From Cerrena zonata (Eukaryota > Basidiomycota > Agaricomycetes > Polyporales > Cerrenaceae): 64,000 nucleotides of DNA. The stretch is taken from contig JASBNA010000024.1 of NCBI GenBank assembly GCA_038087015.1, forward strand, positions 1 to 64,000, read 5' to 3'. Below are positions 44,441 to 55,200 of this stretch, piece by piece; the first letter of the stretch is position 1, and each line of letters starts with the position of its first letter. The notes beneath the pieces were generated by a model, which was not told the origin of the DNA, ran no database searches, and saw nothing but the letters and a program-made list of their open reading frames with translations. Made by a program: the position numbers and the translations under genes.

Positions 44441-47016
44441 AAACTACTAATTAATCATTAAGAATTACTAATTTGAAATCATTCGCCTCAATGATAAACC
44501 CAAAAAACACAATATGAACAGACATCAAGCCCAAAAAAAATAAATAAAATAAAAGAAAATAAAAGAAAATAAAATAAAATAATGAATAAAAGTAACAAAA
44601 GCTAAAGGAGTACTAACGAAAAGGAGCAAATTATAAATGTTCGATTATATCAGTATTACATATGAAGGCTTGTTCAAACAAAGGAAAAAGAAAAGTTCGT
44701 AACAAGAAGGCAAATGCCTGAAAGTCTACAAATCCAACAAATTTTTTTTTAAATTAATAGCTGTATATCTATACAACACAATTGTACATTAATAATAAAC
44801 CTAATAATAAGGGTCATTTTCAATAGTTACAAGGCCATACTTGTAAGATGATATATATATATATATAAAGGAGGTTCATCAAATTCAATTCGCTGATACA
44901 ATACCGGGTTGATGTTGCATTCTATTTCTTTTGATATGTTTCGATTGTTAACAAAGTTGACTCAATGTATAGCGTCTTTTTGCTATTTTTTAATTATTTT
45001 TTTTGGTTTGTTCCATATTATTTTCCTTTAAGGCCGTTTTATTTTTCTTTTTTAACACAACCTACCAGCAGCTCAGTTATTCAATTAGCTGTAAGTAAAA
45101 AAGTTGACGTTACGGCTGAGCTGAAAATAGCAAATCAAGTGAGCAACCTTTTGGTGCAAGTATAGTGATTCTAAGAATTTTTTTTTTTTTTTTTCTAAAA
45201 AATTTTTTTCTTTTGACCTTTGGCAGCACCACTTTAATCAGATGGAAAGTTATCTGTTCTCGTCTAAGCAAAAGGGGTTACAAATTATTTGGGTGCTTCA
45301 TTAATTTGCTGTTGAAAAAATTGACCTTCATGTTAAATTATTCCCACCGTCATGAGTCAGTATTCAAAACAGAAGAATACGAGCCTTCGTTTATTAATGC
45401 CAACTTAAGTTCCAAATATTCAAGTAGTTTGTGTAATTTAGTAGATGGTGGTAAAGAAGTAAATGAAAAGATTTGACTTGAAGGATGGTGTAGCGTTGAG
45501 AATACACAGAATCGGTGTTTTTCAAAGATGCGCGTTTGTCCAATCCTATTTGGCAGATGAGGAACGGTCGTTTTGAAATTAGCGCAGCGTACCTATAATT
45601 TAGCCCATGACGAATAACACAAGAAATAATAGAATATGGCAAAGTGGAAATTTGTTGGGTTTAGTGAATGAAAGGCACCTTACTGGTTTACGATGCTCAA
45701 ACGGTTCCTCTGTGGTACGACTTAAAATACGCTTGACCTAGCTTTACTTCTACACAAGGTTGCAAGGGTTGCAAATTGCAGATTGCAAATTGCAGGTTTG
45801 CATATCAACATAGTGAACTTCAAAACAAAAGAAAAGAGAAACAAAAGAGAAGGGAAACAAAAGAGAAGAGAAACGAAGGGGAAAAAAAAGCGCAAAAAAA
45901 CAAATCAAAAACATCAAAAAAGCAGAAAAGACAATTAAAAGCCGAAAAACCGAAAAAAAACAACAGAAGTGACTCAAAGTCTAAAACGAGAATCGGAAAA
46001 AAGCGCGCTTTCCTAATCGGGAAAGATGTATGATTGCAACGCATTGACTGAAAAGGAATTACTTATTTAGGCCAAAAACTGAAGTGCATATGCACCTGCT
46101 CAAGAAGTTTGCCTAATTAGGCCTCTTTACCCAAAGAGGTAAAAACACAAGAGCACCGGAGCTTCCGGCCACAAAACTGCACTACCCCACAATTATCACT
46201 CCTTCTGGAAGGGCGAGCAGAACAGAGAGCTGAGGGGCACCCAATGAGGCAAACGTTTGCAGCAGCAGATTTTCACTTGCCTGAACGGGTATATTAATAG
46301 AGAGTGGAGAATGTAAATGGAAAATGGATTGAAGACTACAATGACAAGTGGAACAAAGAATATACGTTGAAAGACCCCCACCAAACGAGCTAGAACCGAA
46401 CCCCTCCACGGAGACATGGATAAGCTGTTGAGTTTGAAAGTAAATTATACTTTTTCGAAATAGTAAAACAATAGTTACTGTAAATTATAGTATTCCAAAA
46501 TAGTTACAAGTAAATGATAGTTTAAAAGGGTATAGTTTAAAAGGGTATATTATTAAATTGCTAAACCAAAAATTTAGAATCGAAAAGGGTATTATAATTA
46601 TCTCGTAAACCGAAAGAAAGAACAAAAAAAAGAAAAAATAATAAGTATAACCGAAAATAAAAGGTTGGGGTAATGCGTAAGCATACAAACGCCAACCCAT
46701 ACAGAATTAAAGTCTCCAAGAAAGAACTTTTAAACCGAAAAAATAAAAAATGCAAGTAGATAATGAAAAATCATTGCCGATGGGGTATCAATTGAAGAAA
46801 TTCACAAGGTGAAATTAAATAATTTAAATTTTAGCTAATTGAATAGCACCGAAAAGTCATGAGCAAAGTAAAAAAAGTAACCGAAAAGTCGTAACAGCAC
46901 TGAAGGGGGGTATCTTGTAAATAAAAATCAGTGAATAAAAGTAATAAAACCGAAATATTGAATAGCGACAAAAGAATTGAAAAAAGCCAGAATGAAATTA
47001 TTAATGTACAAGAAAT
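44441..47016. other. Convergent intergenic region, no gene supported
   Basis: 2.6 kb between two converging genes. Contains a (TA)n tract at 44851-44866, a short TTGCAAATTGCAGA tandem at 45764-45796, a K/E-rich open frame from A/G-rich DNA (45776-46033), one CCTAATTAGG palindrome (46112-46121) and six ACCGAAA motifs (46609-46955). None of the small open frames shows a known domain. Confidence 0.6.
46609..46955. repeat. Six ACCGAAA (TTTCGGT) motifs in the 3' flank
   Basis: Copies at 46609-46615, 46650-46656, 46734-46740, 46848-46854, 46880-46886 and 46949-46955. On the transcript of the minus-strand gene at 47017 they would read TTTCGGT and lie within or just after its 3' UTR. Single copies also follow both ALS genes and the flippase gene. 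Confidence 0.55.
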
Positions 47017-48113
47017 TTAAATTGCAATAAAAGCATTTAAATCAAATTCACGTCTATCATTGAAAAATCCATCAATTTCACCATTCAAAAATGAAGGTTC
47101 GATAGCTGGATTTTCAAATTGATTAAATTCTTCAACTTCAGAATTATAATCGGAAGTTGGAGTCAAAATTTCTTCATTTTGATTAGTTGTATTTAAAAAC
47201 AGTTCAATTTGATTATTGAGAGTCATGAAATCTTGTAAATCACCCAGTTTATTATTTGGACTTGGAGGTAAAGTTGGAATCTTCTTGGCTGATTTAGCAA
47301 CCTTCAGTTTTTTCAAATTTGGACCATTATAAGTTTTAAATTGAAATTGATTTTTTCTTCCTCTTTTATTAACTGGTTTTTCAGTTGATTTTTCAACTGG
47401 TTTTTCAACTGGTTTTTCAACTGGTTTTTCAATTGGTTTTGTAATTGATTGTGTAGGTTGCTCTTGGAATTGGCAATGGTAATCCAAATATTGATTGAAA
47501 TTGAATTGATTTTGAATAATAAAGATTCGATTTCATTTGATTCATTAAAATTTATTCCTAATCCAACATTATTGACATTTGATTCTAAAAGGGTATTAGA
47601 AAGGCTATCATCCTGCACATTGGCCAGTGCGGCAGCGGCATTAGTGTCAAAATCGGTAAATTGATGAGGTGCGTCGATTGGTGAGAAATTTCCTAAATAG
47701 GAAGGATTACTGAAGATTGAATCATTATGAGAAACATCACTAATTGAATCACTAGATAAATCTAACATTGGAGATTCCATATTAATTGGAGAATCACTTA
47801 ATGATTTGGTAGTAGCGATAGAAGCTTCTGATTTGACTGGAGACAAATCAACAAAAACAAAATCAGTTGGCATACCTGGTTTTGTCTTTGGTCTTCTTGA
47901 TGGAGGTTTTCTTGTAGTATATGATTTACCAGCAGCAGCAATTTTCAATGAATTTTGTAAGCATTCAATTGAACTATTTGATTCTTGCCCTGATGATTGA
48001 CTTGAGCTAGATGGAGTTCTTCTAACTCTCCATAATTTCTTACCATTAGCTGGAGGTAATATTTTCCTATTCTTGTTAGTATATATTGCAATTGACTTAT
48101 TATAAAGTAACAT
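47017..48113 (-). CDS. Uncharacterised Ser/Asn-rich basic protein, probably regulatory, frame broken once (-1)
   Basis: The first frame (47313-48113) starts with a clear ATG; a basic segment (NRKILPPANGKKLWRVRRTP) is followed by Ser-rich sequence, RKPPSRRPKTKPG and TDFVFVDLSPVKSE. The second frame (47017-47487 and somewhat upstream) encodes Gln/Asn-rich sequence, EKPVEKPV repeats, KRGRKNQFQFK, and an acidic C-terminus. The codon character of the first frame decays after about 47530, where the second frame becomes plausible, so one missing base (or two extra) near 47520-47530 would give 365 residues. I do not recognise the family. Basic patches plus acidic tail suggest a nuclear protein. The 2.3-kb upstream region with many CCTAATTAGG palindromes suggests a heavily regulated gene. 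Confidence 0.6.
47370..47450 (-). repeat. Short in-frame EKPV repeat
   Basis: Five copies of a 15-bp-like unit (GAAAAACCAGTT) encode EKPVEKPVEKPV in the second frame of the 47 kb gene and NQLKNQLKNQ in the other, so both frames stay open across the junction region. Confidence 0.75.
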
Positions 48114-50404
48114 ACTGTTGATTCATTATCCAAGGGTATAGGGTATAAGAGGATATAAAAGGCTATAAAGATATAAGGAAAGATTAGAAGAAGAAGGAAT
48201 TTTTTTGCAAAATTTATGGGAAATCCCCAGATATTTATTTCAATTGGAAAGGATACGAATATTAGTTGTTGGGTTTGTCATATGGGAAGGGGTTATAAAA
48301 AGGGATGGTGGTTATTATCTAGTATAGATAATTTTTGTTTCATTAACTTTCCTAACATGGATGGGTAATTATTATTGTTGAAAAAAAAAAAAGAAAAGAA
48401 ACTCTTTGTTATTGCAAAGATGCCAAAAAAACAAAATTTAAAAATAAGGCAATTGAAATAAATCAACCGAAAAATAAAGAAAGAGGTTGCAAAACTAGTG
48501 AAATAGACATATGCATAAAACTTTTTTGGAGCGAACCTTAGTGCTTAAGAAAAAAAAAAAAATAATATAAATGGACTAATAATGCAGGATGTCATGATAT
48601 TATTAGGATTGGTAACCTTATCCTGTTAGGACAATGTCCATTTGTAAAAGACAAGTTTGCTCAATTGAATCCCCCCCCATAATGTTTATCAAATAGCTTA
48701 GTTCAGTCGTCAAAGCCGTAGAAAGCCAAAAAATTTAGTGTCAGAAACAGTGAGAAGCTCATTAAACGAGCCTCATTTTTGTAGGACTTGCCTAATTAGT
48801 CACGGTGATTTTGCACTCTACCCAATCACTACACTAACCCACCAATGCACTAACCCACCTACTACACTCAGTACATCGAATGGACTAGGTACACTAAGTC
48901 AAAATACGCATACCATCCCTTCGAACTCCACCATTACCAAAGCATGTGTATTGTAGTGGGATCACTTGAATCAAAAAGAACAAAACCGATCAAACAAACA
49001 AAGAAAAAAAAAAAAAAAAAAAAAAAATTAAAAGAGGAGTGCGAATGTTTTCATAAGTTACCAAAAAAGTAGCCACTACGTCAATGAACCTACCTAATTA
49101 GGATTCAGTGATAATAAAAGGACTTGAATGTGAATGTGATTAATAAACCTAAAGAGGAGAAATCCATTTTAATTAGATGCATAAGAGAAGTCCGGAGTGT
49201 GGCAACTCCGGATTGTTTTTTCATCGGGCCCAATTAGTGCGCAACATCATGGGTTAGGCAACAACAGACAGAGTGCCTTTCTTGATTAGGCTTGAGGGGG
49301 AGGGGTTCTCCTCCAAATTGACTAATAAATAATGCTTAATTAGTCTTGCCGGGGATCACGAGAGGAGCCCTGCCTATTGTCGTTAGTAGGAAGGAGCTGA
49401 TTTGATTTTTAAGGATTGTCTGTGAAAAAGGCTCATTAAAGGCAGAGAGGAAAAAAAAAAATAATTGACAAACAGAAAATGTGGAGACAAACGAGCAAAA
49501 AAAGGTCGTCAGCCATTATTCATTCGGTTAAAAAACTCATTGAATGCTACTGAACAATATAAGCCTAAAGAAAATATCAATTTCTAACTCCTTGCACAAC
49601 CCATTCTACAGCGACTTGCCCATTTAATCCACTCCTTGAACTGAAGCTTGCCTAATTAGTCTTTCTGATGCGCCTAATTGGGCCAACCACCAAAAGGATT
49701 CAAAAAGCATATTTTTAGGGCTTTTTAGTTTATTTTAACTAGATGGCTAGCAATCAAAGAAATAGTACGAATACGATGATTTGGAAAGAGTTAACTTGAA
49801 TAATTTTACCCAACACTTTTTTTGTAACTCAGTAAAATTCCTGTTGATTCCTGTCGAATTACCAAAGTATATTTGATGATCTTTACGGGTACTGATGATT
49901 AACCGATACCTCAAGTTAACTGGTAGTATGCTATACTCCGTAATCTAGATATAACTCGTCCACCCGATACATCATACACCACCCCAAGTGGAGTGATTTA
50001 GATTAATTTGGTTTGTTGGATATTGTCTACCATTGGAATCTTTTTAGTGATTAGAGTCATTTTTGGAAAAAACTTTTTCGGGCGGATTTATAAGCGTGCG
50101 CGCTGCAATTAATTACCCAGCCTAATTAGGCAAGCCATTTTGTATACCACTTACCTAATTAGGCCGGGCGGTATATGCGGCTAAAGTAGCACGTCTAAGT
50201 CAAAACTTAAACCTTACCAAGTCATTATGATTTCATTTCTTCAAAATCTGACGATCTTGGTTTGTTGGGTTGACTCCTTACACCTCCGTATATATCTCGG
50301 AGATGATGTTGCGCAATGAATTGGTGAGTCTGGAAGAGCTACAATCGCAATTGAAATAACTTAAATATCTATGTTACACTATATACAGGGATCAAAAGAT
50401 AAGA
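48114..50404. other. 2.3-kb upstream region of the 47 kb gene, no gene supported
   Basis: No coding sequence recognised. Contains homopolymer tracts (A23 near 49005-49027), a CACTAACCCACC direct repeat (about 48833-48863), and a cluster of CCTAATTAGG and variants listed separately. Its 5' end also borders the 3' end of the small gene at 50405. Confidence 0.6.
48791..50163. promoter_or_regulatory. Cluster of CCTAATTAGG palindromes (CArG/Mcm1-type sites)
   Basis: Perfect CCTAATTAGG at 49093-49102, 50121-50130 and 50154-50163. One-base variants are CCTAATTAGT at 48791-48800 and 49651-49660; looser ones lie at 49281-49290, 49335-49344 and 49673-49682. A further perfect copy is downstream of the gene at 46112-46121. 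The motif satisfies the MADS-box CArG rule CC(A/T)6GG and equals the core of the palindromic Mcm1 P-box. Binding by Mcm1 is inference; a homeodomain dimer (TAAT/ATTA) is an alternative. Confidence 0.65.
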
Positions 50405-50716
50405 TTAATCTTTAGGATTTTCTTTAGCATTTTCTTTAGCATTTTCTTTAGCATGTTCTCTGGCATTTTTTTCTTCAACAAGTTTTTTCAATCTTTCCTT
50501 TGCTTCAGGGGTATAATCTAAAGTTCTTGTATCGGTATGTCTCATTGACATGCCAATGCTTTCTCGTTTTCTTCTCTCGATTTCTTCTTCCAGGTGCGGA
50601 GTGAACTTGACAAATTCAAAGTCCCTGCCAGTGTCCCACATGACATAGACCCCAGCAATGGTGGCCAAAGTACCGACCACGACCCTTTGCCAAAATGGCG
50701 GCGTTGGAGGAGGCAT
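50405..50716 (-). CDS. Small single-pass membrane protein, possibly mitochondrial
   Basis: 103 residues from an ATG. One predicted membrane helix (VVVGTLATIAGVYVMW, residues about 12-27) is preceded by PPPTPPFWQR and followed by a charged helix (HLEEEIERRKRE) and a C-terminal AKEN repeat. Size and layout resemble small inner-membrane assembly factors of mitochondria, but I find no diagnostic motif and do not name it. It is divergent from UBC13 with about 230 bp between starts, so the two probably share a promoter. The AKEN repeat comes from four copies of a 12-bp unit (50407-50460). Confidence 0.65.
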   Translation of the reverse strand: MPPPTPPFWQRVVVGTLATIAGVYVMWDTGRDFEFVKFTPHLEEEIERRKRESIGMSMRHTDTRTLDYTPEAKERLKKLVEEKNAREHAKENAKENAKENPKD

Positions 50717-50779
50717 CTTGGAGATGAAGAAGTTGGTATTAAAAGATTAATTGCTGAATTCCAAAAAAAATTTTTTGCT

Positions 50780-50782
<3 letters not shown>

Positions 50783-50819
<37 letters not shown>
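50783..50819. repeat. T37 homopolymer in the shared promoter
   Basis: An uninterrupted run of 37 T between the divergent starts of the small membrane protein gene and UBC13. Poly(dA:dT) tracts exclude nucleosomes in yeast promoters. Confidence 0.9.
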
Positions 50820-50832
50820 CAATAGCGAGCAT

Positions 50833-50838
50833 CACGTG
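50833..50838. promoter_or_regulatory. CACGTG (Cbf1-type) site
   Basis: TCACGTGA core about 105 bp upstream of the UBC13 ATG and 117 bp upstream of the divergent gene, immediately followed by ACGCGT (50842-50847). It fits the Cbf1 consensus; function is inference. Confidence 0.45.
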
Positions 50839-50943
50839 ACTACGCGTTCTGGTTATAAAACTACCTACTTACTCATGAAACTTAAAGGATCAAAGGGGGG
50901 TTTTCAATTAAACCCACCATTATTAATCGAATTTATATTCATC

Positions 50944-51396
50944 ATGGCAGCGTTACCCAAGAGAATCATAAAAGAAACCGAACGATTAGTATCAGACCCG
51001 GTTCCGGGAATAACAGCCACCCCGTCCGAAGACAACTTACGATATTTCCAAGTAACAATTGACGGACCGGAATCCTCTCCTTATTCTCAAGGTAAATTCG
51101 AATTAGAATTATACTTACCAGATGATTATCCAATGTGCGCACCAAAAGTTCGTTTTATTACTAAAATATATCATCCAAATATTGATAAACTAGGTAGAAT
51201 CTGTTTAGATGTATTAAAAGATAATTGGTCACCGGCATTACAAATCAGAACCATTCTATTAAGTATTCAAGCATTGTTAGGAGCTCCAAATCCTGACGAT
51301 CCTCTAGCCAATGATGTCGCCGAAGATTGGAAGAAAGACGAAAAACAAGCCATAAAAGTTGCCCAAGAATGGACTGAAAAGTATGCCGTCAAGTAA
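50944..51396 (+). CDS. UBC13: Ubc13 ubiquitin-conjugating enzyme E2
   Basis: Ubc13 with Mms2 builds Lys63-linked ubiquitin chains in post-replication DNA repair. 150 residues from [13 protein letters not shown], almost collinear with yeast Ubc13 (153). The E2 signature [19 protein letters not shown] places the active-site cysteine at residue 87, as in the yeast protein. An in-frame upstream ATG at 50875 would add 23 residues rich in hydrophobics that no Ubc13 has, so the internal ATG is chosen. No intron and no frame break. Confidence 0.97.
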   Translation: MAALPKRIIKETERLVSDPVPGITATPSEDNLRYFQVTIDGPESSPYSQGKFELELYLPDDYPMCAPKVRFITKIYHPNIDKLGRICLDVLKDNWSPALQIRTILLSIQALLGAPNPDDPLANDVAEDWKKDEKQAIKVAQEWTEKYAVK

Positions 51397-52276
51397 TAGC
51401 CATCTCCTCTTATATAGTATATCTTCATATACAATTTTCCATACAATATCTATATATACAAATAGCTACGTCACACGACTCCAATACAATTGGCTTAAGC
51501 GAACAAAACAAACAGTAAATAAACAACACGTTTAATGCTTGGTTGAAGCATACAATCCCCTGAGTAGGCTGTGAAGATCAAGAACTTGGTTTCTTTCCTT
51601 CACTAGACGATGGAACATGTCTTGTTTGCATAGCTAGCTGCTTGCTGGTGCACGGGTGGAGGTCTCCTGAAACCACTAACAAAACAAAAAAAAATCACCA
51701 AAAAAAAAAAAAAAACACCCGAAAAAAAACCACGCAAAATCGGGACATTCCTCCTACTCCTTTGGCAAAGGAGGTGTTTTAGCTGAAAGACTATACAAAT
51801 ACAGGAGACCAAGGTAACTCGGCAACCAGTCTTTGGTGTAGACCAAGATCCGTAGGCTCGGGTTGCTTGTGTAGATGGATATCCGCAGGATATTAATAGG
51901 TTTGTCCTTATTTTGGTTGTATTTTGTTCTATTTTAGTTTGGCGCTTCTCTTTTCTCTTTTTCTTTTCTTTTTTTTTTTTTTTTTTTTTTTTTTCGTTCT
52001 TCTTCTTCTTTTTGATCAAAACAACCGCTACGTACCTCTTCTCTTTCCTTTCCGATATAACCTTCTAGTATATGATAATCATCTTTCGTCGGTTCGTCAG
52101 TGCAATCACCCGCCAGTGCAACCATCATATTATTTCACCCTCAACCTTGTTTTAACCTGCTGAAATCATCTTGTCATTTACCCGCTGTATTCTTTCGCTA
52201 TTAACGTGTCACATTAAACCATTCATTCAATTCTGCATTTATTCATTGCATTTGAACCTTGTAAACCCCATTTAGG
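51397..52276. other. Flippase promoter region
   Basis: 880 bp with A/T homopolymers, including a T24 tract near 51970-51993, and a C/T-rich tail to the start codon. No gene seen; a minus-strand K/E-rich open frame (51603-52019) is translated poly(A/G). Confidence 0.6.
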
Positions 52277-55200
52277 ATGTCCCAGCATATCAACAACAGT
52301 GATGAGGATATACTGAGTCCATTTCAAGATCCAAACTCGTCATTTCATTCAAATGATGAAACTCCATTCAATAACACTCCTCAATCAAGAGATTTTTCAA
52401 ATGATTCATTCAAATCAGCAAGACTGCCACCACCAACGTCCCAGCCTCCGGTGTTACCAACTTTTAATAATAGTCAGAGAAATTCAAAGGCTTCGGATAA
52501 TGAATCAATCATTAGTGCATTACCAACTCCAAATTTGAAAACAGTTTCTTCACCACAACAAAGTATAAATAGAAGACCCTCACTTCGATTTAACCTACCT
52601 AACAGTCCTCAATCAACCATTTCAAATGTTCCTTCGCCCACCACTCTTCATTATAGTCATACTCAGAATCATAATCAAAATAATACCACCATTCCACCAA
52701 CAAAGTTTATTCCAACTAATTCAAAATCTTCTCCATTTATGGATTCAAATGTAATCATGGAAAATGAAATTTATGGGTTGAAAAGACCAAACAGCCCATT
52801 CATTCACGATGCAAACGCGTCAACCAATTATGAAGAAGAAGAAGAAGATGAATATTATGATAACGACCCTAATGATGTTAATAGAAAAGAAACTGTAATG
52901 AAAAGAAATAGATGGGGGACCACTAGAAATAAAAGTGGGAAACCTCAACGAGAAAATTTAAGTCGATCCAAAACTTTAACTAAAATTTTACATCCAAAAA
53001 ATTCTAATAGATCAAGATCAAATACTATTCGTAGTAGAAATGATTCAATTAAGAAACCAAATACTTTAAGTCAGGACGATTACCATCCTTCTAACTTAAG
53101 TACTGAAACTTTAACTAACTCTTCAAATAATGATGTTAATGATCCAGAAAAAGATCCTTCAGATAAAAAAGATGAAAAACGTTCAGTTGTTTTCAATAAA
53201 TTATTACCAGATGAATATTTAGATCCTGAAACTGGTAAGCCAATCACTTGGTATCCAAGAAATAAAATTAGAACTACCAAATATACTCCTTTATCATTCA
53301 TACCCAAAAATTTTTCAAACCAATTTTTACATAATATTGCTAATATTTATTTCTTAACTTTAATCATTTTAGGTGCTTTCCAAATCTTTGGTGTTCCTTC
53401 TCCCGTATTGGCGGCAGTCCCTTTGATTGTTATCGTTATTATCACTTCCATTAAAGATGCCATTGAAGATTCAAGGCGTACCATTACTGATTTGGAAGTT
53501 AATAATCAAACTACTCATATCTTGACCCAAATCAAAAATGATCCCGATTATACTTATCAAAATTTAAACGTTAATGATGAAAAAATCAGTTGGTGGAGAT
53601 TATTCAAAAAATCATGTTCTAAACTTTTATTCAAATTTATTCATTGGTGTAAAAATAATTTTTCAAAAGAAGCAAAAGCAAATAATATTAGATTGAAAAA
53701 TCAAAAATTAAATGGTGATAATCCTGATTATAGAAAAAGTTTAGATAGTACTTTTTTCGAAGTTTCTTCTCCTCGCGATTCAACTAGTGATGATCCTTTC
53801 AGTTCAAATAATGAAAACTTGGAAAGAAAACGTCAATCTTTTATTCAACGTCGCTCAATGCAAGTTAATCGTGATAAAACTTTGGAATTCTCCAAAAAAT
53901 ATTGGAAAGATGTAAAAGTTGGTGATATGTTAAGAATTTATAATAATGATGAAATTCCTGCTGATGTTATTATTTTAGCCACAAGTGATGAAGATAATTG
54001 TTGTTATGTTGAAACTAAAAATTTAGATGGTGAAACTAATTTAAAAGTTAGACAAGCTTTAAAATATGGCTCTGCTTCTGATAATAAAATTAAAAAAGCT
54101 GATGATTTAATTAATCATCGTTTTCAAATTGAAAGTGAAGGCCCTCACGCTAATTTATATTCTTATCAAGGTTCTTTGAAATATGGTGACGATGATAATG
54201 AAAATAAAGAATCAATCACTATTAATAATTTATTATTACGTGGTTGTTCTTTACGTAATACTAAATGGGTTGTTGGAATTGTTGTTTTCACTGGTGATGA
54301 TACTAAAATCATGTTAAACGCAGGTATAACACCAACAAAACAATCTAGAATTTCAAGAGAATTGAACTATTATGTTTTAATGAATTTCGTTTTATTATTC
54401 ATAATCTGTTTCGTGTCTGGTTTAGTAAATGGTATTTATTATCGTCAATCGGGTACTTCAAGAGATTATTTTGAATTTGGTACTATCGGTGGATCTCCTT
54501 TTAAAAATGGATTGATTAGTTTCTTCGTGGCTGTTATTTTATATCAGTCTTTAGTTCCTATCTCCCTTTACATTACTATTGAAATTATTAAAACTGCCCA
54601 AGCTTTTTTCATATATTCTGATCGTGCTATGTATTTTGAAAGATTGGATTATCCTTGTACTCCAAAATCTTGGTCAATTTCAGATGATTTAGGTCAAATT
54701 GAATATATTTTCAGTGATAAGACTGGTACTTTAACTCAAAATTTAATGGAATTCAAAAAATGTACTATTAATGGTGTTAGTTATGGTCGTGCTTATACTG
54801 AAGCTTTAGCTGGTTTACGTAAACGTCAAGGTGTTGATGTTGAAGCTGAGGGAAATATTGAACGAGAACTTATAAATCAAGATCGTATCAAAATGATTGA
54901 TGACTTACGTAAACTCAATCAATCAAGCTCCGATTATGATGATGAATTAACCTTCATTTCTACCAACTTTGTTGATGATTTAAATGGTCAAAATGGTCCT
55001 ATTCAAAAACAATCCAATGAACACTTTATGTTGGCCTTAGCTTTATGTCATTCAGTCTTAGTTGAAGATGACCCAAAACGACCAGGTAAAAAATTACTTA
55101 AGGCCCAATCTCCGGATGAAGCTGCTTTAGTTGGTACCGCAAGAAGTTTGGGATATGCATTTCAGGGTAATACAAAGAAAGGTTTTTTAATTGATGTAAA

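Noticed and set aside
50836..50943. Upstream start for UBC13 at 50875 or earlier
   Set aside because: It would add hydrophobic residues absent from all Ubc13 proteins; MAALPKRI aligns with the family start.
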